NCBI GenBank assembly: GCA_023261445.1
Contig: JAHFOX010000001.1
Location: 1 to 40,307, forward strand
DNA from: Planctomycetota bacterium
Lineage (GTDB): Bacteria > Planctomycetota > Brocadiia > Brocadiales > Brocadiaceae
Reading direction: 5' to 3'
DNA: 40,307 nucleotides
Every line of letters starts with the position of its first letter. The first letter of the stretch is position 1. A model generated the notes under the pieces. That model did no database searches and was not told the origin of the DNA. It saw only the letters and a program-made list of their open reading frames with translations. The translations under genes and the position numbers were made by a program. Shown in pieces: positions 1-9,309 of the stretch.

Positions 1-425
1 ATAGTCATCACAGTGTTACTACTGGAGTAAGCGCCAGAAGTTACTGTTCCAACTCGGCGTGCTGTACTAGAACCAGAAATGCCTTGAGACGTTGATGCTG
101 TTACTGTGACAGTGCCGGAACTAACATAACTAAGAAACGTTTGGGCATTTGGATCAAATTTCAATCCAGAGGGCGCCGTAAGCGTGATTGACGAACCGGC
201 GATCAGGTCTCCTGTATCATCAAGCGTGATCGCCACTGCCCCTACCAATTGCACCCCAGTAGAAGTCCCATTTGGAATAACCACTTGAGTACTGCTAACC
301 GCAACAGAAGGGTCTACTACTGTGGTATCAGCAAACGTGCTGATACGCCCTAAGCCGCTGATGGCAGATACTGCCACAAGGGCGAAGAGCAAAACCATAC
401 ATTTACTTCTTATAAATTTATACAT
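1..425 (-). CDS. Secreted surface protein, N-terminal part (runs off the window)
   Basis: Reading leftwards from an ATG at 425, the frame stays open for 141 codons to the window edge. Residues 1 to about 33 form a signal peptide: a basic start with KFIRSK, a hydrophobic core MVLLFALVAVSAISGLG, and a likely cleavage site after STFA. The mature part is rich in Thr, Ser, Val and Gly and poor in Cys, with beta-strand-like segments, as in S-layer, cell-surface or adhesin domains. A ribosome-binding site (AAAAGGAG, 434-441) lies 8 bases before the ATG. A strong promoter and a long leader with mini-ORFs precede it. I do not recognise the family. An S-layer or other abundant envelope protein is an inference from composition and from the promoter. 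The C-terminal remainder is outside the window. Confidence 0.75.
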   Translation of the reverse strand, partial: MYKFIRSKCMVLLFALVAVSAISGLGRISTFADTTVVDPSVAVSSTQVVIPNGTSTGVQLVGAVAITLDDTGDLIAGSSITLTAPSGLKFDPNAQTFLSYVSSGTVTVTASTSQGISGSSTARRVGTVTSGAYSSSNTVMT

Positions 426-465
426 TCTTTAATCTCCTTTTCCATAAATCTCCCAATTTAAAAAC

Positions 466-552
466 CTAAATGTTTGTAATTCTCGGATACAACGTTTCAT
501 CTGTTTCTTCGATGATGTCAGACGAGGACGCCCAACCTGCTTTTACTTTTAT
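466..552 (-). CDS. Possible 28-residue peptide with an AUA start
   Basis: A very strong Shine-Dalgarno sequence (GAGGAGGTG, 560-568) lies 7 bases before an ATA codon at 552. That codon opens a 28-residue frame ending in TAG at 466, just before the ribosome-binding site of the surface-protein gene. The peptide reads roughly KVKAGWASSSDIIEETDETL and then YPRITNI; it is acidic in the middle. AUA is a very rare initiator, so this could equally be a regulatory leader, a decayed gene or an accident. GTG inside the Shine-Dalgarno sequence opens an alternative 14-codon frame in another phase. I do not recognise the peptide. Confidence 0.25.
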   Translation of the reverse strand: MKVKAGWASSSDIIEETDETLYPRITNI

Positions 553-648
553 AGCTTTTCACCTCCTCTTTCAAAGATTTCAGATGAGATTGTATAGGGA
601 AAAAATACATTAAAAACTTTTTTAGTAAACACACAAGAACGAATATCT

Positions 649-687
649 TTAAAATCTCCCAAATCGCCTTCGACCCCTTTTCACCAT
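649..687 (-). other. Possible 12-codon leader peptide (MVKRGRRRFGRF)
   Basis: An extended Shine-Dalgarno sequence (AAGGAGGTG, 693-701) sits 5 bases before an ATG at 687, followed by 12 codons and TAA. The product would be extremely basic, with six Arg or Lys in 12 residues. It lies in the same transcript as the mini-ORFs on either side. It may be a translated leader or a decoy ribosome-binding site. The length is too small to claim a functional protein. Confidence 0.2.
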
Positions 688-745
688 TCCTTCACCTCCT
701 TCTTGAATAAACGGCAGACCAGAGATGGGAAAACCAAGGGTTGAT

Positions 746-853
746 TTACTGCAAAGTCCGCTTGTTCACGCCTGTATCCAACAACTGCTTTCTGATACAA
801 AAAAACGCCAACAACCACACCGCCCCTTGCAGGAGAACCAAGTTTTTTCCCGT
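746..853 (-). CDS. Possible 35-residue membrane peptide with an ACG start
   Basis: AAAGGAGG (860-867) lies 6 bases before an ACG codon at 853. This opens a 35-codon frame ending in TAA at 746. The product has a hydrophobic stretch (LVLLQGAVWLLAFFCI) followed by a basic, polar tail, like a small single-pass membrane peptide. It is the first mini-ORF after the promoter at 933-961. ACG initiation is rare, and the next plausible start is TTG at codon 5. The well-placed ribosome-binding site is the main support. No homologue is recognised. Confidence 0.25.
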   Translation of the reverse strand, partial: TGKNLVLLQGAVWLLAFFCIRKQLLDTGVNKRTLQ

Positions 854-932
854 AATTTTCCTCCTTTCTTGATGAATAGTTTATAATGATTTACACTGAA
901 AATTGTTATAAATGCTACGTTGCAGTTGGTGG

Positions 933-961
933 AATATAACACGCAAGCAACATCTAGTCAA
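933..961 (-). promoter_or_regulatory. Sigma-70-type promoter for the surface-protein transcript
   Basis: On the minus strand TTGACT (961-956) is followed by a 17-base spacer and TATATT (938-933), close to the sigma-70 consensus with ideal spacing. The predicted start is near 926. The leader to the surface-protein ATG at 425 would then be about 500 bases and would include all the mini-ORFs. No other gene on this strand could use it. Confidence 0.6.
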
Positions 962-1140
962 TAAAAAAATTAAAATTTTTTAAACTTTTCGCGGCAAATA
1001 AAATACAGCAAAATACACAAGGGTTTTTTCATGTATGTGCCGATGGTTATTCGTTAAACATAAACCACTAATAATTTTGCAGCATTATACACTTGTGTTT
1101 CCATAAGCGCAAGAAATATTTTATCTAAATTCTGCAAATA

Positions 1141-1226
1141 GGACACAGATGAATGCAGATAAACACGGCCTGGCACTGCCACAATCAAAAAACAGGACAC
1201 AGATTAAGCAGATTTACACGGATTTT
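1141..1226. repeat. Two copies of a GGACACAGAT dispersed repeat
   Basis: Positions 1141-1168 and 1195-1226 share GGACACAGAT, then an A/G-rich stretch with GCAGAT, then ACACGG. A related inverted piece (ATTAATCCGTGTCC) occurs near 1422-1436 and another relative lies at 10797-10840. They look like non-coding dispersed repeats rather than genes. Confidence 0.55.
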
Positions 1227-1266
1227 GTTATGTTATAAGATCAACAAAATGATTAAACGCCTTGTC

Positions 1267-1352
1267 GGGTTCAAGTTTGTAACTTGAACCCAAATAGCCA
1301 AAAACGTTTGTAACAAATCAAAATCAGGGGTTCGGGTTGCAAGCCCGAACCC
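1267..1352. repeat. Pair of 25-base palindromes with the same architecture
   Basis: At 1267-1291 a perfect 11-base stem (GGGTTCAAGTT paired with AACTTGAACCC) encloses the 3-base loop TGT. At 1328-1352 a sibling (GGGTTCGGGTT paired with AAGCCCGAACCC, one G-T wobble) has the same total length and a GCA loop. The shared GGGTTC ends and identical size suggest two copies of one mobile or REP-like palindrome that diverged in the stem while keeping pairing. Confidence 0.7.
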
Positions 1353-1620
1353 GCAGTGAGGGTTTTTCGTCAGAAAAGCGATGTAACAGCGTGCGGTGGC
1401 GGCTTTCTAACCCGTCCCCACAATTAATCCGTGTCCAAATGCGGTTTTTTAGGTGTCATTTATTTTTGGTTTGACTTCTATTGCCCTTCTTGTTATTATC
1501 CCTGCCTTAAATGTCCGGGAAATTTCAAGGCTGCCACAAAGCCGCCGAAGGCAGCCCAATTTGATTTCACCGCACACTTGAAACCAAGCGAAATTCGTGC
1601 TTCCGCATACCCTAAAAATT

Positions 1621-3012
1621 ATGAAACAAACTACGGCCAAGATAGAGAATCCCGCACGAAACGCAGCAGTTTCCACGTTAGATAAAGATTTTGTTTTAGC
1701 CCGATTTCTTTCTGAAATTAAAAAAACTGTTACTGCGCAGCAATTTGACGCCTGGTTTCCCGACCTCAGAATCCTGTCTATTACCGACAATGCCCTCACG
1801 TTTGCCGTACCAAACAACTTTATAAGGGAGTGGCTCCGCAGTAATTACACAGACCTTTTCGCCAGTATTGCATATAAGGTGCTGAACTCTTCGCGCGAAG
1901 TGGTTCTTACTACCGAAAGCGAGATTCTCGGGCCAATACCCTCGCCATCTTTTTTCAACAGGAAGGATGTTTCCGATAGCAATGGAGCGCTGTTGGCATT
2001 TGATAAACCGCCAGCAAACAAACACTATGGTTTTGAAAATTTTATAGTTGGGTCGTGCAATAGGCTGGCGCATGCGGCTTCCGTCGCGGTCTCTGAGGCC
2101 CCCGGGCAGGCATATAATCCCCTGTTCATACATGGCGCCTCGGGATTGGGGAAAACGCATCTTCTGCACGCGATAAGCAACTGCTTGCTTTCGAGATATG
2201 ATATGAATGTGCTCTATTTGCCCTGCAATCAGTTTATAAACCACTACGTTTCTACGATTCGGTTTAATGACTGGGAACCCTTTAGAAATTTTTACAAAAA
2301 TGTAGATGCGCTTTTGTTGGACGACGTTCAGTTTTTCGAAAACGTGCAAGGCTGCAGGGAAGAATTCTTTCATATCTTTAATATGCTTTACAACGCCAAA
2401 AAGCAAATCGTGATTACCAGTGATTGTCCGCCGGACTCTTTGAGCACAATAGAAGACCGCCTTATCTCGCGGTTTAAGTGGGGGCTTTTATGCAGTATAG
2501 ACAGCCCTGATATAGAAACACGCATCGCTATCTTGGGGAAGAAGGCTGGGCTGCTTGGTTTTGACCTTCCTTATGAAATCGCTAAATTTACAGCGGGAAA
2601 TATACCCGGAAACATCCGCGAACTGGAGGGCTTTATCATAAGATTGTATAAAGAAACAATGACTGTACGGTGTAATATTACTCTTGATACTGTCAGACGA
2701 GTAATCCAGGAATTAGCAAGCGGCAAAAGAACTGTTAGTATAGAGGCCATTCTAAAGGCCGTCTCTGAGAAATTTGATATAGGCGTAACAAAACTTCAAT
2801 CAAAATGCAGAGAGAGAAGCCTTATTTTACCCAGACAAATAGTAATGTACCTCTCAAGGAAGTTAACTAATATGTCGCTTACTGAAATCGGGGGATACAT
2901 CGGCGGAAGAGATCACTCCACAGTAATTCATGCGGATGAGAAAATAAGAAAATTATCAAAGAAAGATAAAAATCTTTTATTTGTTTTACAAAGACTAGAA
3001 AGTAAGTTATAA
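1621..3012 (+). CDS. dnaA: Chromosomal replication initiator protein DnaA
   Basis: The 463-residue product is the AAA+ ATPase that binds DnaA boxes and opens the origin. Domain I is about residues 22-95. The AAA+ core shows Walker A (GASGLGKTH, 172-180), Walker B (LLLDDVQF, 231-238), an arginine-finger region (EDRLISRFKWGL) and sensor II (GNIRELEG). Domain IV carries the DnaA signature GGRDHSTVIHA from 428. I chose the ATG at 1621; a GTG eight codons upstream is possible, and neither has a clear ribosome-binding site. Length is normal for the family. It begins a cluster with dnaN, dciA and gyrB on the same strand, which supports chromosomal dnaA. Domain II (about 96-130) is short. Confidence 0.97.
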   Translation: MKQTTAKIENPARNAAVSTLDKDFVLARFLSEIKKTVTAQQFDAWFPDLRILSITDNALTFAVPNNFIREWLRSNYTDLFASIAYKVLNSSREVVLTTESEILGPIPSPSFFNRKDVSDSNGALLAFDKPPANKHYGFENFIVGSCNRLAHAASVAVSEAPGQAYNPLFIHGASGLGKTHLLHAISNCLLSRYDMNVLYLPCNQFINHYVSTIRFNDWEPFRNFYKNVDALLLDDVQFFENVQGCREEFFHIFNMLYNAKKQIVITSDCPPDSLSTIEDRLISRFKWGLLCSIDSPDIETRIAILGKKAGLLGFDLPYEIAKFTAGNIPGNIRELEGFIIRLYKETMTVRCNITLDTVRRVIQELASGKRTVSIEAILKAVSEKFDIGVTKLQSKCRERSLILPRQIVMYLSRKLTNMSLTEIGGYIGGRDHSTVIHADEKIRKLSKKDKNLLFVLQRLESKL

Positions 3013-3234
3013 AGTAAATATGTATAAAACGTGTAGATAAATTGTGTTTTTTTTAAATTTTTGTTTTACTTTTAAAAAAAAGTGACTTTTCTATAACACA
3101 ATCTACAGTCTTTCTACAAACCAGAAACTGACGTACCCTATTAACTAATAAACACTTAGTTGATATATGTTATAGAATGCAGTTAACATATTACTTTTAT
3201 TAACCTTAATTTTAAAATATATATAATAATACCT
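3013..3234. promoter_or_regulatory. AT-rich dnaA-dnaN spacer, candidate origin region
   Basis: This 222-base spacer is very AT-rich. It holds a one-mismatch DnaA box (TTATCTACA on the minus strand, 3032-3040) and an interrupted inverted repeat: TGTAGATAAATTGTGTT at 3032-3048 against AACACAATCTACA at 3095-3107. Between the arms are T-runs and A-runs that could act as an unwinding element or terminator. Many bacterial origins flank dnaA, so oriC is plausible. The box number is low, so this is tentative. Confidence 0.35.
3222..3227 (+). promoter_or_regulatory. Candidate -10 element directly before dnaN
   Basis: A perfect TATAAT lies 7 bases before the dnaN ATG, so transcription would start at or within a base or two of the start codon. 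Together with the absence of any Shine-Dalgarno sequence this suggests a leaderless mRNA. The -35 match is weak (TTTATT, 19-base spacer). Confidence 0.4.
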
Positions 3235-4332
3235 ATGAATATAACTTTTAGCAGTAATGATATATGTAAGACTTTTGGTCTGGTGGCGAGTATTGTTCCG
3301 TCTTCTTCGCTGAAGCATATATTGCAGGGAGTGAAGGTTGAAATTAAAAATGGGGCGGTGGAACTGGTGGCTACAGATTTGGAAGTCTTGGTTAAATGTG
3401 TGCCTTCTCCAAAAGCGTGTACAGGAGAGGGTGGTATAGTTTTACCAGCAGGTCGTGTTAATAATATATTGAGGGAGTGGGCTAATTGCGGTGAAGTTTT
3501 GTTAAATGGCGATGGGAGTTCATGTGTGCTGAAATCAAAAATTGGATATTTTAAATTGCAGGGAGAGGATTATAAACAGTTTCCCGTAATAAATGTATCA
3601 GATATAAAGGAGTTTGTGAAGGTAGACGGGGAGATTATTAGCGGTATGATAGGAAAGGTTGTTCATGCAGTATCAACAATGAAAGCGAGGAGTACACTTT
3701 GCGGCGTGTTTGTGAAGATTGATAAGGAAGAATTAGTGATGGTTGCAGCGGACGGGAACAGATTATCAATTGTAAAAAGAAAGGTGGATGTATGTGAGGC
3801 GCCAACGAGCGGAATAGTAACAGTAAAATGTTTGACTTACTTGCAGCGTTTTGTATCAGAATGTAAAGGCGTTTTGAAGGTTGGAATCGGCGAATCGCAA
3901 ATACAATTTGTCGGAGAAAGAGGGGAAGTTTTGTCTCAGTTAATAGACGGACATTATCCGAAATATGAGGATGTGATACCAAAGGGGAACGACAAGAAGA
4001 TTTCAGCAAACAAAGACGAACTGCTATCTGCGGTAAGAATGGCTTCATTTATGACAAGTGAGGGCTATAGGGTAGTGAAATTCCTTTTAACGAAGGGAAG
4101 GCTTACACTCTCCGCAAAGACAGCAGACGTCGGAGAGGCTGAGCTGGGAATTGACGTTGAATATGATGGCCCAGACTTTGAAATTAGCTTTAACCCAGAT
4201 TATGTCCTGGACGCCTTAAAGGTTTCTGATAACGATACGGTCTTAATGGAATTTGGCGACAGCAACAGCGCAACCATATTTAGGACGGGACACGAACAAC
4301 TAGACGTCATCATGCCGGTAGATATAAAGTAA
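3235..4332 (+). CDS. dnaN: DNA polymerase III beta sliding clamp
   Basis: The 365-residue product is the ring-shaped processivity clamp of the replicase. Length and the three-domain pattern fit the family. Recognisable stretches are the N-terminal domain ending near GYFKLQGEDYKQFPVI, the middle domain with STLCGVFVKID and VAADGNRLSIVKRKV, and a third domain ending in GHEQLDVIMPVDIK (canonical ending close to VIMPMR). It follows dnaA on the same strand. No ribosome-binding site is visible before the ATG, and a TATAAT sits just upstream, so a leaderless transcript is possible. A strong hairpin terminator follows at 4404. Confidence 0.96.
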   Translation: MNITFSSNDICKTFGLVASIVPSSSLKHILQGVKVEIKNGAVELVATDLEVLVKCVPSPKACTGEGGIVLPAGRVNNILREWANCGEVLLNGDGSSCVLKSKIGYFKLQGEDYKQFPVINVSDIKEFVKVDGEIISGMIGKVVHAVSTMKARSTLCGVFVKIDKEELVMVAADGNRLSIVKRKVDVCEAPTSGIVTVKCLTYLQRFVSECKGVLKVGIGESQIQFVGERGEVLSQLIDGHYPKYEDVIPKGNDKKISANKDELLSAVRMASFMTSEGYRVVKFLLTKGRLTLSAKTADVGEAELGIDVEYDGPDFEISFNPDYVLDALKVSDNDTVLMEFGDSNSATIFRTGHEQLDVIMPVDIK

Positions 4333-4370
4333 CAAATAGTAAATAACTTAAATAAGCAGACATGTAGTAG

Positions 4371-4395
4371 TCGTTGCGAGCGATAGCAAAGCAAC
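4371..4395. repeat. TCGTTGCGAGCGATAGCAAAGC dispersed-repeat fragment
   Basis: TCGTTGCGAGCGATAGCAAA followed by GCAAC matches the widely seen bacterial intergenic repeat of the type CATTGCGAGCGAAGCGAAGC. It abuts the terminator hairpin and occupies the place where recF often lies. Confidence 0.45.
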
Positions 4396-4403
4396 CCCCC
4401 ATT

Positions 4404-4427
4404 CCCCCTTTTATAAAGGGGGTTTTT
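4404..4427 (+). terminator. Intrinsic terminator after dnaN
   Basis: A perfect 8-base stem (CCCCCTTT with AAAGGGGG), a 3-base loop and a T5 run form a textbook rho-independent terminator. It would separate dnaN from dciA. The same hairpin core recurs at 30190-30208 and, in altered form, near 25745, so it may derive from a dispersed repeat. Confidence 0.7.
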
Positions 4428-4446
4428 AAGAGCGCAAAAAGCAGAT

Positions 4447-7234
<2,788 letters not shown>

Positions 7235-7264
7235 TTTTTTACAATCAGGAAGTTAGGTAATTTT

Positions 7265-7750
7265 ATGCAAAAAAAGGAATTGAAACAAACGGAGAACATC
7301 CTCTTGGCAAGAAAAAACGTGCTAATAAACGAGGTTGAAAAAAGGTTTAAAAAATATCAGGAAACAAACAGCGGAAAGCTGACAGACATTGCCGATATTG
7401 CCGCCAGCGTTTTGAATGGAGACATGGAGATACTGGTTGCAGCGGACGACGCCAGAGAGCTGCGGCAGATTGAGGGCGCACTTGCCCGCATCAAAGCGGG
7501 ACATTATGGAATATGTGAGCAGTGCGGCAGACCAATCAAAAAGGCACGATTAAAGGCGATCCCTTTCGCCGCACTCTGTGTAAGCTGTAAGGAAAAAGAG
7601 GAACGAGAGCTTGGCACGGACAACACAAAAGCAGAATACGAATGGGCGAATGCTATGAGCAGCACAGAAAATGGCGACGCAGAAGACGCAGACAAGAGAC
7701 GTTTGAGAAACAAGAAAATTGAATTGGAATACGATGACGGTAAAAATTAA
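7265..7750 (+). CDS. DksA/TraR-family C4 zinc-finger protein
   Basis: The 161-residue product has a long N-terminal coiled coil (about residues 5-80) followed by a C4 zinc finger, C84-x2-C87 and C105-x2-C108, with the typical GICEQCGRPI pattern. That is the layout of DksA/TraR proteins, which bind the RNA polymerase secondary channel and modulate transcription, often with ppGpp. A charged tail after residue 115 (EYEWANAMSS, then acidic and basic residues) is longer than in short family members. AGGAAG lies upstream of the ATG. It sits 30 bases after gyrB, possibly in the same transcript. Whether it is true DksA or a related regulator cannot be told from the motif alone. Confidence 0.85.
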   Translation: MQKKELKQTENILLARKNVLINEVEKRFKKYQETNSGKLTDIADIAASVLNGDMEILVAADDARELRQIEGALARIKAGHYGICEQCGRPIKKARLKAIPFAALCVSCKEKEERELGTDNTKAEYEWANAMSSTENGDAEDADKRRLRNKKIELEYDDGKN

Positions 7751-7813
7751 GGAATAGCCAATCGCGATGACACAAGGATTGCATCCAGTCCATTTTACAG
7801 GAGGCAAGGAGGA

Positions 7814-7828
7814 ATGTTTGTGTTATGA
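7814..7828 (+). other. Four-codon mini-ORF (MFVL) coupled to the ligase start
   Basis: AAGGAGG at 7806-7812 is adjacent to an ATG at 7814 that encodes Met-Phe-Val-Leu and stops at TGA. That stop overlaps the ATG of the ligase gene at 7825 (TTATGA). The ribosome-binding site is only about 12 bases from the real start, so initiation could be direct or by termination-reinitiation. Confidence 0.3.
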
Positions 7829-9273
7829 CGCTTGTAAGAACTTTTTTACACACATGCAAAAAACACGCCCAGAAAACCGCGGTTATTGATCAAAGCGGAG
7901 AAACTACCTACGACAATCTTCTGCGGGAAGCCCAGGATTATACGGCGAAACTGTTGTCGGAAGAAACAGGCGGCAGCATAGGGATACTTCTTCCAAATTG
8001 CAAGGAGTTTGTAGCAACTTTTTATGGAATCCTGATGGCGGGGAAGACGCCTGTGCCGCTGAATTTCCTGCTCTCGCCAGAGCAACTGATGTATGTAATC
8101 AAGAATGCGGATATAAGCACCATCTTTACAAATAGCCTGTTCGGGCCGCAGATAAAAAATCACATAAGACATACATTTTCTGTAGAAGGTAAACGTTCAC
8201 ACATATCGCTTGAAGAGTCAAAAATTAGATTGGGGGACGCAGAGGACATGGCTGCCTTGCTTTATACCTCCGGCACTAGTGCCAACCCCAAAGGCGTGAT
8301 TTTAACGCACAAGAATTTTATAAGTAATCTGGAGGGGTGCATATACGCTTTTAATTTTACCGAAAGAGATATTTTGCTTGGCATCTTACCGCTTTTTCAT
8401 ACATACGCATTGACTACCACATTGATACTGCCAATTTCCATGGGCGCAACGACGGTCTATCTTGTGCGATTTTCAGCGCCAAAGGTATTGGAAACAATCG
8501 AAAAATATAAAATTACATCTTTGTTTGCCATTCCTTCTATGTATAGGGTGCTTCTAAAAACTGCCCAATCGGCAAAACACGACATAAGCACGTTGAGAAT
8601 TTGTACATCGGGCGGAGAATTACTGCCGGGCGATGTTCTCGATGCATTCAATAGAACATTTCCAGTTCCTTTAACAGAGGGGTACGGACTGACAGAATCT
8701 ACGGCAATAGTTTCTGTGAATTTGCCAAAAAAGTGCAAACCGGGCAGTATTGGTCCTCCCTTGAGGAATCTCGAAGTAAAGATAATGGACGATGACGGCA
8801 AACGCCTGCCTTTAAACAAGGAAGGGGAAATGTGGGTGAGGGGGCCAAACGTAATGAAGGGATATTATAAACTGCCAAAGGAAACAGCAGAGACCATTAC
8901 GTCGGACGGCTGGCTAAAAACCGGAGATTATGGCAGGCTGGACGAGGAAGGATTCCTATGGATTACGGGAAGAAAAAAGGAGCTGATTATCATTAGTGGA
9001 GAAAACGTATCTCCGAACGAGATTGAACGCGTCATCAGCGGACACGAAAAGATTTTTGAGGTTGCCGTTATTGGAGTGCCAGACAAGGTTCGGGGCGAAG
9101 TTCCTAAGGCATTTATAGCATTGCGTGAAAATATGACATGCAGTGAAGAAGAAATGAAAGACTACTGTACGCAGAGACTGCCCCATTACAAAGTTCCCAG
9201 ATATTTTGAATTCCTCAAAGAACTACCCCACGGCCCGACTGGCAAGGTACTGAAAAGGGCATTGAAAAAATAG
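7825..9273 (+). CDS. AMP-dependent acyl-CoA synthetase/ligase
   Basis: The 482-residue product belongs to the ANL adenylating family, which activates a carboxylate as acyl-AMP and transfers it to CoA or a carrier. The P-loop-like motif is YTSGTSANPKG (147-157), with Ser-Ala in place of the usual Thr-Gly. Further motifs are EGYGLTES, the hinge motif GWLKTGDYGRLDEEGFLWITG followed by RKKELIIISGENVSP, and a C-terminal PTGKVLKR that supplies the catalytic Lys. The length is shorter than typical long-chain fatty acyl-CoA ligases (about 550) and nearer to medium-chain or carrier-loading members, so the substrate is open. It converges on folC with a 36-base gap. Confidence 0.88.
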   Translation: MTLVRTFLHTCKKHAQKTAVIDQSGETTYDNLLREAQDYTAKLLSEETGGSIGILLPNCKEFVATFYGILMAGKTPVPLNFLLSPEQLMYVIKNADISTIFTNSLFGPQIKNHIRHTFSVEGKRSHISLEESKIRLGDAEDMAALLYTSGTSANPKGVILTHKNFISNLEGCIYAFNFTERDILLGILPLFHTYALTTTLILPISMGATTVYLVRFSAPKVLETIEKYKITSLFAIPSMYRVLLKTAQSAKHDISTLRICTSGGELLPGDVLDAFNRTFPVPLTEGYGLTESTAIVSVNLPKKCKPGSIGPPLRNLEVKIMDDDGKRLPLNKEGEMWVRGPNVMKGYYKLPKETAETITSDGWLKTGDYGRLDEEGFLWITGRKKELIIISGENVSPNEIERVISGHEKIFEVAVIGVPDKVRGEVPKAFIALRENMTCSEEEMKDYCTQRLPHYKVPRYFEFLKELPHGPTGKVLKRALKK

Positions 9274-9309
9274 ATTTTTAACTTGGCAGCGAGACGCTTT
9301 CATAAAGGC

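Larger units (their letters stand above)
962..1596. other. Gene-free, AT- and repeat-rich stretch upstream of dnaA
   Basis: This 635-base stretch has no convincing gene. The 84-codon plus frame at 1431 and the 122-codon minus frame at 1449 lack ribosome-binding sites and overlap dnaA or repeats. It contains T/A-rich runs at 961-990, a DnaA-box-like TTATACACT at 1085-1093, short dispersed repeats at 1141-1226 and two near-identical palindromes at 1267-1352. It could include part of an origin or the dnaA promoter, but I see no convincing box cluster. Confidence 0.5.

Noticed and set aside
1431-1685. 84-codon frame upstream of dnaA
   Set aside because: No ribosome-binding site. It ends inside dnaA in another frame and has an improbable composition (Cys/Tyr/Pro-rich).
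1696-2406. 236-codon minus-strand frame antisense to dnaA
   Set aside because: It is a shadow of the dnaA coding strand, lacks a ribosome-binding site and has no family resemblance.
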